From assembly GCA_029861955.1 (NCBI GenBank), contig JAOTYK010000017.1, positions 26,656 to 90,655 on the forward strand: a stretch of 64,000 nt of DNA. The letters are read 5' to 3'. Source of the stretch: Acidobacteriota bacterium. GTDB lineage: Bacteria > Acidobacteriota > Polarisedimenticolia > Polarisedimenticolales > Polarisedimenticolaceae. The notes beneath the pieces are model-generated. The model was given only the letters and a program-made list of their open reading frames with translations, made no database searches and had not been told where the DNA came from. Made by a program: the position numbers and the translations under genes. Every line of letters starts with the position of its first letter. The first letter of the stretch is position 1. Shown here piece after piece: positions 50,726 to 61,200 of this stretch.

Positions 50726-51643
50726 ATGGTGAAACCAGTTCTCGCAGCGGCCCTGCTGTTGCTTGCGACGATCCCTGTCGCGGCCGATACGATCGTCGTC
50801 GATTCCGTCGTTTCCGGCAGCCCCGCCCAGGCGGCCGGGCTGCAGGATGGCGACCACCTGATCGAACTCGACGACAAGACAATCGCGTCGCAGGATGATC
50901 TTCAGGAAGTCATTGCGGCGCACCAACCCGGAGACACCGTACCGCTGGCCGTCGAGCGCGAGGGTGAGAGGGTCGCTCTCTCGCTGACCTTTGGTGAGCG
51001 CCCGGACGGTGGCGTCTCGATCGGCGTCCGGCTGGCCATCATGAGAGGCGCGGGCAGCGCGGACGGCGAACCCACCGAAGCAACGGTCGAGTGCCTCGAG
51101 TGGATTGATACAACTTACCGGATCGAGGCGATGATCGAGGACCTGGGCCTCGATTTCGCAGACGATTACGCGTCGACGCTCGAATGCGTCCAGGGCGACA
51201 CGCAGCGCATGGCCCCGGCCGATGCGGTCAAGTACTGCGACAACGTGTTCAAGGTCCACTGCTCGGCTCTCGACTTGCTCACCGAGATCGGTGAAGCCCA
51301 GGTCGAACGGTGCGAGGAACAGCTCGGCGCGTCACTGGGTTTGAAATTGGACCAGTACGACGGTTGGAAGAAGTGCGCAGAGCAATCCGTGTTCGACCGC
51401 TACTCGAAGAAAGGTGAAGCGAGTGACGAAGCGGCGTGCAGGGCCGCCCTGCTGAAAGAGTGCGGGACGAACGTCGATGCGGCCGAGCATCAGGCTTTCG
51501 TTGCGTGTTGCACGGCGGATACGCTCGACGGCGAATCCTGCCCGATGATCGATGACGGCTTTTCGCGAGGTCCGTGTCACGATCGTCCCGTCTGCGTCAA
51601 TCGTCTCAACAGCGAATGGCTCGACTGTTCGGTGGTCGAGTGA
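50726..51643 (+). CDS. Secreted PDZ-domain protein with cysteine-rich C-terminal region
   Basis: The protein has 305 residues; GAAGGAGGAGG precedes the ATG. The signal peptide spans ~1-20. Residues ~21-95 form a PDZ domain (IVVDSVVSGSPAQAAGLQDGDHLIELDDKTI), of the peptide-binding type seen in HtrA-like proteases, but with no protease part. The rest (~115-305) has about 14 cysteines and alpha-helical segments, ending ...VCVNRLNSEWLDCSVVE. Its stop overlaps the start of the PQQ-propeller gene (GTGA), so both are made together. It may present or scaffold a partner in the periplasm. Confidence 0.8.
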   Translation: MVKPVLAAALLLLATIPVAADTIVVDSVVSGSPAQAAGLQDGDHLIELDDKTIASQDDLQEVIAAHQPGDTVPLAVEREGERVALSLTFGERPDGGVSIGVRLAIMRGAGSADGEPTEATVECLEWIDTTYRIEAMIEDLGLDFADDYASTLECVQGDTQRMAPADAVKYCDNVFKVHCSALDLLTEIGEAQVERCEEQLGASLGLKLDQYDGWKKCAEQSVFDRYSKKGEASDEAACRAALLKECGTNVDAAEHQAFVACCTADTLDGESCPMIDDGFSRGPCHDRPVCVNRLNSEWLDCSVVE

Positions 51644-52884
51644 CCACGCGCGGAGCTTGCGGGCTCATCCTCGTATCGGTTCTTCTGGCGTTCGCACCGG
51701 TCGCGGCGCAGGCCGGCGAATGGCTCCAGTGGGGCGGTCCGAGTCAAGACTTCAGGGCCCCGGCCGGGAAGCTCGCGACAAGCTGGCCCGAGGACGGCCC
51801 CGAACAACTGTGGAGCCGCGATCTGGGTGAGGGCTACTCTGCGATTCTCGTCGAGAGCGGCCGTCTGTTTACGATGTATCGCGTGGGCGACAAGGAGGCT
51901 GTGGTCTGCCTCGACGCCAAGACCGGCGAGACGGTCTGGGAGCAGCGCTACGAGCACTCCCCCGCGCAGGATCACGTCTATGGATACGGCGCCGGTCCCC
52001 GCTCGACGCCATTGATCTCCGGCGGCATGCTGTTCACCATCGGCGTTGCGGGCCGGATGCACGCGCTGAACAAAATTGACGGCGAGGTCGTCTGGACCGC
52101 CGAGCTATGGGATGGCGACCTCGGGGGGAACGTCCGGGCCCACGGCTACTCGTCGAGCCCGGTGGCCTACAAAGACACGGTCATCGTGAGCGTCGGTGGC
52201 GAGAACGCCGGTCTGATTGCGTTCGATCGAAAAACCGGGACCGCGAAGTGGAAGGCTCTCAACTTCAAGAACAGCCATTCGTCACCGCGCATCGTGGAGA
52301 TCGCCGGTGAGACTCAGCTCCTCGTCTTCATGGCCGAGGAGTTGATCGGGGTTAACCCCGAAACCGGAGCATTGCGCTGGCGCTACGCCCACGCCAACCA
52401 GTGGGGTCACAACATCAGCATGCCCATCGTCGTGGACGGGGATACGATCTTTCTCTCTTCCATTCAGGCAGGTGCCCGGGGAATACGCCTGGTTCGTCAG
52501 GGTGAAGCGATGGAAGTTCACGAGATTTGGTCCTCGCGAAGGATCCAGTTTTACCACGGCTCGGCGATCCGCGACGGTGACTGGGTCTACGGATCGACCG
52601 GGACCATGGGGCCGTCGTTCATGGCCGCGGTCAATCTGCGCAGCGGCGAGATCGGGTGGCGCGAACGAGGCTTTGGCCGCGCCAACTGCGTGGAGGCCGA
52701 CGGGAAGCTGATCATCCTGGACGAGGACGGTGTGCTGTACCTCGCCCGCGCGACACCCGAAAAACTGGTCGTGCTCGGCAAGACCCAGTTATTGAAAAGA
52801 GTCGCGTGGACCGTACCGACGATCGTCGGCAAGACGATGTATGTGCGCGACAACGCACAGATTCTGGCGGTAAACCTGGGCTAG
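51640..52884 (+). CDS. PQQ-like beta-propeller protein, exported
   Basis: The protein has 414 residues from the GTG at 51640, which overlaps the PDZ gene stop. The signal peptide (~1-27) ends AQAG. The rest shows PQQ/BamB-type propeller blades with W-docking repeats (VVCLDAKTGETVWEQ, LIAFDRKTGTAKWKAL, LIGVNPETGALRWRY, MAAVNLRSGEIGWRE). It is unlikely to be a quinoprotein dehydrogenase, as no catalytic Asp/Cys pair stands out; a binding or assembly role is more likely. Its translational coupling to the PDZ protein suggests a joint role. Confidence 0.85.
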   Translation: MTTRGACGLILVSVLLAFAPVAAQAGEWLQWGGPSQDFRAPAGKLATSWPEDGPEQLWSRDLGEGYSAILVESGRLFTMYRVGDKEAVVCLDAKTGETVWEQRYEHSPAQDHVYGYGAGPRSTPLISGGMLFTIGVAGRMHALNKIDGEVVWTAELWDGDLGGNVRAHGYSSSPVAYKDTVIVSVGGENAGLIAFDRKTGTAKWKALNFKNSHSSPRIVEIAGETQLLVFMAEELIGVNPETGALRWRYAHANQWGHNISMPIVVDGDTIFLSSIQAGARGIRLVRQGEAMEVHEIWSSRRIQFYHGSAIRDGDWVYGSTGTMGPSFMAAVNLRSGEIGWRERGFGRANCVEADGKLIILDEDGVLYLARATPEKLVVLGKTQLLKRVAWTVPTIVGKTMYVRDNAQILAVNLG

Positions 52885-52888
52885 GGGT

Positions 52889-53497
52889 CTACTTGGCCCT
52901 GTTCAGCCAGGCGCGCTTCAGCCACGACTCTAACCCCGGGTACACGACACCGTGACGGAACGGATCGATGAGGCGCATGTAAACCGCCGTGATGCGCCCG
53001 ACGGGCTTGACGTAGGTGGCCCAGAAGAAACGATGGCCAGAATTGGATCGTGCGATCGCGACGCTCAGGATGGCGTGAACGGTCGCGTTCAGGGCTTGAT
53101 AAGCGGCCTCGTCGGGCAGAATATACAAGGTTTGAAACGGTCCCTGCGGCGTGCCGGGAGGCAGCAGCGACGCACCGGCCAACTCTGCCGGGACCCCTTC
53201 GATCAAGGTTCGCTCGAGCTCTTTGTCGGGCTTTGAATCGAGCCGGAAGATCCTACCGAGAAGGGATCGGAGAAAAAACAGGCCTCGAACCGGCAGAGGC
53301 AGGGAACGACGACCCTCCGCCGTCATGAGATTCCGCAGATCCTGCAACGTGCAACCGGAAGAGCCCTGCAGCTCGACGAGCCACACGTCGTGGAGGGGAA
53401 AACCCCGAACGAACGGGGCCACTTGCAAGGTCAACGACAGGTACTCGGCGGGATCGACTCGGGGCACGCACGCAGTATAGTCGACCACCTCACGCAT
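52889..53497 (-). CDS. DUF2867 family protein
   Basis: The protein has 202 residues from the ATG at 53497; 53536 is another possible start. The pattern LLGRIFRLDSKPDKELERTLIEG and the end DPFRHGVVYPGLESWLKRAW are those of DUF2867 (SRPBCC-like) proteins, which often accompany NAD(P)-binding reductases. No signal peptide. It lies 4 nt from the end of the convergent propeller gene. The function of the family is unknown. Confidence 0.7.
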   Translation of the reverse strand: MREVVDYTACVPRVDPAEYLSLTLQVAPFVRGFPLHDVWLVELQGSSGCTLQDLRNLMTAEGRRSLPLPVRGLFFLRSLLGRIFRLDSKPDKELERTLIEGVPAELAGASLLPPGTPQGPFQTLYILPDEAAYQALNATVHAILSVAIARSNSGHRFFWATYVKPVGRITAVYMRLIDPFRHGVVYPGLESWLKRAWLNRAK

Positions 53498-53636
53498 TAC
53501 GGGAGCAGATCGCGTACGTTGGGCGTATCGGAGCATGCTGCAGGCGCCGACCCGCTGGAGACTCAGGGCCGCGCCCAAAACGGCCCGTCACCTCAAGAGG
53601 CGGCGGGCCGAATCGGTTGTCAATTTCTCAGGTGCG

Positions 53637-54938
53637 TCAATTGTTCGGAAAACCAGGCCGTTGTCCGTGAGGTGTCAGCAGAAGCAGGATCGCCTCGTCC
53701 AGGCGGGCACTCAGGTTATCGACCTTGGTGTCGAGCGCCTCGAGCATCGCCGACGTCTCGCCCGCCTTAACCTGCAGGTCCGCCACCCCGGTGTCCACCC
53801 GCTGCACGCACAGGGCCTGAGCGACGTCCTGGACGCGTCCCGCGATCAGCGCAGCTACCTTGAGTAGCTGTTCATCGAACCCGATCGCCTGCTCGATGAG
53901 CTTCGAGATCCCGACCGGCACGGAGATCCCAGTCTCCGCCACCGACGCGTTCGCGCCCACGGCGTCTTGCTTGGTAGCGGGTCGCACCGATTCCTTCACC
54001 AGTTCCAGAGAGGCGGTCACGATGCCGACGGCGTTTTTCGCGAGGCCGACCACCGAGGCCAACTCGTCCAGGATCCTGGCCGCGTCGAAGGGTTCGCAGC
54101 TATCCTCGTCGCCGCTCGCTTTGCGGGAGGCAAACCTGGTGAGCTGGCGCTTTACCAAGGACATCCTCGCGACCCCGGTTTTCAGCTGCTCGTTCGCCCG
54201 GACCGCCGCGTCGATGTTGTCGTTCATTGCGAACACGGCCCGCTCTTTTCTCTCTTCTTTCCTCGGTCGAGGAGGTGCGGCGAATCCGGAAGCACTGCCG
54301 TTACCCATCCGGTCCTCGCAAACTCGCTCGCACATGTTCTCGGTTCGTTCGTTGACGCGGACCATCTCGTTGTCATCCGGCCCATTAGGGTCGTCGATCC
54401 GCGCCTTGAACACGTTGCACTTGCCGTCTCCGAACTTCATATCGAACGAGTTTCCCGAGAATGGCTTGAGCCCTGGTGGAAACTCTCCTTCTTCCAGGGA
54501 TTCGAAGAAGACCCGGTCCGAGAACTTACAGTCCTTGCCCTTCTTCTGGTCCGCCATCTCGAACGCACCGTCATAATCCGCGTCCTCGACAGCAAGGTTG
54601 TCCTGCCGACCGCGATCGAGTTGGTCCCGCAGCATCTGGATGTCTTCCGTGTCGTTCCGCATGAGCCTGAGCTGGCCTGGGATCATGAGCTTCCCACGCA
54701 CCAGTTGCGCGTGGATCGCCCGCATTTCAACTTCCATCGTTTCGAGCGCGTCGATCATGATCTCCTGCTCGTCGAGCAGCCCGCCCATGCATAACTGGAT
54801 CGAAGTCTCCGTTTCACCTTGCGCGTTGACGGTCTCGCCGCATCCGCCCTGCGCCGGACCCTGAGCCACGCTTGTAGAGACCGTGACAACCAGTGCCATC
54901 GCGGAACAAGACGCCAAGAAACCGATTCTTCCCCACAT
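53637..54938 (-). CDS. Secreted helical/coiled-coil protein, unknown family
   Basis: The protein has 433 residues from the ATG at 54938 (GGAGG in front). The signal peptide (~1-26) ends VAQG. Long helical parts, several with heptad periodicity, are seen at ~55-110 (ALETMEVEMRAIHAQLVR), ~215-270 and ~300-430 (LDTKVDNLSARLDEAILLLL). An Asp-rich central segment (~110-190) has scattered cysteines. I find no domain match by eye. It could be an extracellular filament or adhesin, but this is a guess from composition. Confidence 0.65.
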   Translation of the reverse strand: MWGRIGFLASCSAMALVVTVSTSVAQGPAQGGCGETVNAQGETETSIQLCMGGLLDEQEIMIDALETMEVEMRAIHAQLVRGKLMIPGQLRLMRNDTEDIQMLRDQLDRGRQDNLAVEDADYDGAFEMADQKKGKDCKFSDRVFFESLEEGEFPPGLKPFSGNSFDMKFGDGKCNVFKARIDDPNGPDDNEMVRVNERTENMCERVCEDRMGNGSASGFAAPPRPRKEERKERAVFAMNDNIDAAVRANEQLKTGVARMSLVKRQLTRFASRKASGDEDSCEPFDAARILDELASVVGLAKNAVGIVTASLELVKESVRPATKQDAVGANASVAETGISVPVGISKLIEQAIGFDEQLLKVAALIAGRVQDVAQALCVQRVDTGVADLQVKAGETSAMLEALDTKVDNLSARLDEAILLLLTPHGQRPGFPNN

Positions 54939-55247
54939 AGCTTGTCCTCCGTTGTTCGGCGCGCGGCTTCCCCCCGTTGGGGGCAACGGACGCCGAGTGA
55001 GCCGTGCTTATGCGTCAATATACGCCGATCATCCCCACGGTAGGTCAGACGGATGCTGATTCTGGGGGTTCAAGAACCTGAGGAGACAGACTTTGAATTG
55101 GGTCTTCGGAGTTGACGAGTCGCTCGTTCTCGAAGACCACATCCGCCGGTAGGTTCGGATAGGCCTGCCGAACGGCACTCGCCGTCTGATTGGACGGGCT
55201 CCTTTGGGTCGCGGTCCGGACGACCCTTCATAGCAGACATCAGAACC
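54939..55247. other. Intergenic region with partial dispersed repeat
   Basis: The 309 bp between the coiled-coil gene and the end of the giant gene hold GC hairpin CCCCCCGTTGGGGGC near 54973, and GAATTGGGTCTTCGGAGTT (55095-55113), the core of the 47-bp repeat. No gene is supported. Confidence 0.55.
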
Positions 55248-58200
55248 CTACGGGCACTCCGGCGAGTACTGAAGGGTCGGATCGCCGACCGGTTTCATCC
55301 AGCCCGACTGGAACCAGGCCAGATCGACCGGCCCGACGGTCCCGTCGCAGTCGAAATCATGGGCCACGTCACCGGGTGGCACCGTCATCCCGAAGGAGAC
55401 GTAGAACAGTGCGAGATCGCCGGGCCCGATCACTCCGTCGCCGTCGAGATCGTAGTCGACGGACGGCACGGACTGTCCCGCGGAGACGATCGTCGAGCCA
55501 AGCTGGACGTCGCTCCAGGGTACGAGGCCGCGCCCGAGTGCCGACAGCTGCGGTTCGAGACCGCTTGCCTGAACGCGGATCTCACAATTCAGCAGGCTCG
55601 CATCGGCCTGATGGCGGATCCAGCCGATTCGCACCCAGTCCGGTTCGATCCCGTCGTTGGACGGATCGCCGTCGGCGACGGCGGAACCGCCGAAGTCGTC
55701 GACGAGCCCGGCACCGATCGTCCCGCTGCTGAGTACATTGAAGACGGATCCATGACCCACGTCCATTGCGACCGGGTCTCCGCAGGAAACGACGTCCACG
55801 TAGACCGCGACCAGGCCGGTGTTGAGGACTCCGCTGTCCGTGGCCCAGACCTCGACCCAGAAGTCTTGTCCCGCCGGGACGAAGGCCTCCGATGGCGGGG
55901 CGCCGGCGATCGGAACGGTTGTCTCCGGAGTCGTCGCGGGATCGACCAGACTCACGATCGGCACGACCCGAGCGTCGGGCTCGCAGGCGGGGATCGGGTC
56001 GTTCAGACAGGCTCCGGTGGCTACCACGCAGCTGTCCGCGGTACACGGGTCGCCGTCGTCGCAATCGATCGGCGATCCGAGCTCGCAACCGTTCATCGCG
56101 TCGCAGGTTTCCAGACCGTTGCAGTCGTTTCCGTCGTCGCAGACCAGGAGCGTACCGGGCTGGCAGCCGTCGATCGGATCGCAGGTCTCCAGACCGTTGC
56201 ACACGTTCGCGTCGGTGCAGACCAGCGGAACACCGCTCTGGCAGCCGTCGATCGGATCGCAACTCTCCAGGCCGTTGCAGACGGTTCCGTCATCGCAGAT
56301 CGGTGCGACACCGTCCTGGCAGACCGCGAAGTCGTCACAGGTCTCGTCTCCGTTGCAGGCGTTTCCGTCGCCACACGGACTCCCCGCGGCGAGCGGGTCG
56401 TTGATACATCCCCCGGCCGGGTTACAACTGTCGGTGGTGCAGGGATTGCCGTCATCACAGTCGAGGGCCATGCCGCCCTGGCAACCGCTGGCCGGGTCGC
56501 AGGTCTCGACACCGTTACACGGGTCGCCGTCGTCGCAGATCGGCGGCGTCCCGTTTGCACAGAACCCGGCCTGGCAGGTTTCCAGGCCGTTGCAGGCGTC
56601 GCCGTCGTCGCAAGAGCTACCGGCGCCGGTGTTGCTCACGACCTGCACGTCGTCCCAGTAGTGGCCACCGGAACTCATGCTCCAGAGGCCCACCGTGCCG
56701 CGGGTCCTACGGGTTGACGGATCGCTGTCGATGCACTCCGTCTGCCAGTTCGCCGGCTCGGCCGTGCCGTCGTCCGGCCAGGCCTTCGCCCTGATGAACG
56801 TGTTCGCGCCGTCGTCTTCGACCTGAACCTTGACCCGGAACCACTCACCGACGACGGGCTCGAACCCGGTGTCGCCGACATCGTTGCCGCCGCAGTCGGG
56901 GAACGTCCCATGGGGACTCAGGTGAAGCGTTCGTCGGAACGAACCCATCCTCAGCCGGTAGTAGGTGTCGCTATTCGGAAAGTCGGAGAGCACCGTCACG
57001 CCCCAGCCGGCGTTGGAACTGGTCACCAGGCCCCGAGTCGAGAGCGTGTAGTCGGCCCAGTTCGCGCTTTCGGCGGTGATGTAGTGCGAGTGGATGTTGA
57101 CCAGAGCAGAGGTCGTGCCCAGCGCCAGTTCGCCGCCGACGTTCTGCACGTCGAAGTTGTCGTCGAGCGTCAGCACGTTTCCCGCGCCCGAATCGAACCA
57201 GTCGGCCGGCTCGTCGCCCGGCACCGTGTTGAAGTCCTGGAGCGGCAGAAAGTCTCCACCACACGCGACGCAATCGGGAACCGGAGTATGGACGCACTGC
57301 GAGCCGCCGACGTCGCACGCATCGTCGGTACACGGATCGCCGTCGTCGCACAAGAGGTCATCGGGAGTCTGAACGCATCCCAGCGTCGCATCGCAGCCGT
57401 CAACGGTGCAGAGGACACCGTCATCGCAATCCGGTGGGTCGCCGGCAAAGCAAGCCCCCGCACCGTCGCACTGCTCGTCACCGTTACACAGATCGCCGTC
57501 GGCGCAAGCGGCGCCCATCGGCTCGAACAGAGTCAGGCAGCGGTTCGTGGCGAGGTCGCAACTGTTCAGGGTGCAGGGATTGCTATCCGTGCACTCCGGA
57601 TCGGAGCTACAGGGAATACAGCCGGGCACCGCTGTGATGCTGCACTGGCCCAGCGGGGCCAGCCCGCCGGCAATCCAGGTCGCTCCGTTGAGCGTCCCGT
57701 CGTTCATGCCGACGGAGTCGGCCGTCGTCGAACTCGGGGAACCTTCGTTGAGACCCCAACGGGCGATAAGGCCCGGGGCCGACGTGACCTCGAGATTCAT
57801 GTCGTCCTGAATCTCCTGCTGAGTACGTGCCACACCCCACAATCTGATCTCGTCCAGCGCGCCGGTGTAGAACGTATCCAGCACACCGGTGGTCCCGTTT
57901 CTAAGGGCGCCGATAGCGACGTTGTCCGTTCCACCCTCGATGCCCGCGAATCCCGCCGGCAGTGCGCTGCTGGCCGCCAGGGCGCCGTTCAGGTACAGCC
58001 GCAGTTCATCCAGGTTGCGATCGAGGACGGCGGCGAAGTGATTCCACTGGCCCGCGTTGACCGCGATCGCCGAGGTGATGTCCAGCGCATTCGCCGTCGT
58101 GTCCTCGACACCGAACGCCAGCGGTCCGTTGAAGTAGAACACCGCCACCTGTGAATTGGCACCACGTCTTCCGATGTGGAAGATGCCCGGGAAGCCACTA

Positions 58201-61200
58201 CTGTTGTCGCCGGGATCGAACCAGCCCTCCACCGTCAGACTACCGGTGCCGAAGCTGGTGATCGAGGCGTCGTTGCCGAACTCAACGGTGTCGTTCGTAC
58301 CGTCGAACGACAGGGCCGCAGTGTCGAGACTGGAACAGGTCTCGTCGGTACAGGGATCGCCGTCGTCACACTCGCCGTCGGATGCACAGACGCCGCAACC
58401 CGGCTGGGTGTCCGGCAGGTAGCCACACGTACCGGTCCCGGGGTCGCAGCTGTCGATCGTACACAGATCCGAATCGGCACAGTCGTTGTCGGTCGTACAA
58501 CCGAGACAGTCCGGTATCGGCGTATTCACACAGGCACCCGAGAGATCGACCAGTCCACTTGCGATCCAGGCCGCTCCGTTGAGCGTCCCGTCGTTCATGC
58601 CGACGGAGTCGGCCGTCGTCGTACTCGGGGAGCCTTCGTTGAGACCCCAACGGGCGATCAGGCCCGGAGCCGACGTGACCTCGAGATGCATGTCGTCTTG
58701 AATCTCCTGCTGACTGCGCGCCACACCCCACAATCTGATCTCGTCCAGCGCGCCGGTGTAGAACGTATCCAGCACACCTGCCCCCGATCTCAGGGCGCCG
58801 ATGGCGACGTTCTCCGTCCCGCCCTCGATGCCCGCGAACCCCGCCGGCAACGGGCCGCTGGCCGCCAGGGCGCCGTTCAGGTACAGCCGCAGTTGGTCCA
58901 GGTTGCGATCGACGACGGCGGCGAAGTGATTCCACTGGCCCGCGTTGACCGCAATCGACGACATGATGTCCAGCGTCTTTGCCGTGGTGTCCTCGACACC
59001 GAACGCCAGCGGACCATCGAAGTAGAACACCGCCACCTGTGAATTGGCACCGCGTTTTCCGATGTGGAAGATGCCGGGGAAGCCGCTGCTGTTGTCGCCG
59101 GGATCGAACCAGCCCTCCACCGTCAGACTGCCGGTGCCGAAGCTGGTGATCGAGGCGTCGCTGCCGAACTCGACGGTGTCGTCCGTACCGTCGAATGACA
59201 GGGCTGCCGCATTGACCGGCAGGCAGGCATCGTCGGTGCAGGGATCGCCGTCGTCGCACTCGGGATCCAGCGTGCAACCACCGCAGCCCGGGATGGGATC
59301 GAACGCGCAGCCACCCAGCAACGGGCCCGGCAACCCCGACGTGATCCACGTCGCGCCGTTGAGAGTCCCGTCGTTGCCGTCCACCGAGTCGGCGGTCGTC
59401 GTGCTAGGTGGCCCCTCGTTCAGCCCCCAGCGGGCGATCAGGCCGGGAGCCGTGCTGATCTGCAGGTCCATTCCGTCCTGGATCTCCTGCAAGCTTCGTA
59501 CGACACCCCACAGCCGGATCTCGTCCAGCGCGCCGGTGTAGAACGAATCCAGCACGCCGCCGCTCGAGCGCAGGCTGCCGATCGCGACGTTTTCCGTTCC
59601 ACCCTCGATGTTGTCGAAGCCTGCCGGTAACGCGGCGCTGCCCGCCAGGGTGCCGTTCAAATACAGCCGCAATTCGCCCAGACTGCGGTCGACAACGGCG
59701 GCGAAGTGATTCCACTGGCCTGCATTGAACGCGATCGCCGATGGGACATCCAGCGCACGGGCGGAAGTATCCTCGACACCGACCGCCAGCGGACCGCTGA
59801 GGAAGAACACCGCCAGTTGTGAATTGGCGCCCTTGCGTCCGATGTGAAAGATGCCCGGGAAGCCGCTGCTGTTGTCGCCCGGATTGAACCAGCCCTCGAC
59901 GGTCAGGTTGCCGGCGCCGAAACTGACGATTGAAGCATCGTTGCCGAACTCGACGGAGTCGTCGACGCCGTCGAAAGACAGTGCGGCGAAATTGTCCGCG
60001 CAGCTATCGCTGGTGCATGGATCGCCGTCGTCGCAGGCGACGTCGGCTTCACAGCAGTCCGGGAGCGGCGCATTGCTACACGTATTCGACACACAGCTGT
60101 CGATCGTGCACACCGAGCTGTCATCGCAATCTGCATCCAGCACGCAGCAATCGGGTATCGGTGGCCCCGAGCAGACTCCCGCGCTACAAGTATCAGTCTG
60201 TGTGCAGACGTTTCCGTCGTCGCACGCGGCGGTGTTGTCGGTGAACTCACAGAGTTCGGTCGTGAGATTGCAGACGTCATCGGTGCAGTCGTTCAGGTCC
60301 TCGCAGTCCGTGTCCGATAGGCAGTCGAGCGTACACGCCGGGATGGGCACGAAACTGCATTCGGATGCACCGAGCGGAGCCAGATCGGCGCCGATCCAGG
60401 CCGGACCATCGAGTGTTCCGACGTTGCCTCCCACGGAGTCGGCGATCGTCGGGCTGGGGGCACCTTCGTTCATCCCCCAACGTCCGATCAACCCGGCGGC
60501 CGAGAAGAGCTGCAGGTTCAGGTTGTCCTGGATATTCTGCTGGGTGCGCACGCTGTTCCAGAGTCGGATCTCGTCGAGGGATCCATCGTAGAATGTTCCC
60601 AGTGCGCCGGTACTCCCTCTCAGTGCGCCGAAGACCGTGCTGTCGGTGCCGGCGTCTATCGCACCGAAACCGCCCGGCAGGTTCGCGCTCCCCACGAGGT
60701 TCCCGTTCAGGTACAGGCGTATCTGGCCTGTGCCGCGATCCAGAACCGCGGCGAAGTGGTTCCACTGCCCCATCGTGAATGCCGCAGGCGCCGTGTCCAC
60801 GGGGTTCCCGAGGGTGTCTTCTACGCCGAGCGCGATCAGATTCCCCACCATCAGGTAGACCGCGAACTGCGCGTTGGGTCCCCGACGACCGATGTGGAAC
60901 AGCCCCTTGAAGTTCTCGGTCACCATGTCGCCGTTGAACCAACCCTCCACGGTCAGGCTCGTGAAACCGAACGCGGTGATCGAGAGGTCGTTGCCGAGGT
61001 CGACCGAGTCGTCGAGTCCGTCGAATGAGAGGGCGGCGTCATTCCCGTCACAGGTGTCCGTGGTGCATGGATTAGCGTCGTCGCAGTCCACATCGAGTTC
61101 GCAGCAATCTGGGAGCGCCATATTGCTGCAAGTATTCGACGCACAACTATCGGTCGTGCAAGCGGAGCTGTCGTCACAGTCCGCGTCCAGCACGCAGCAC

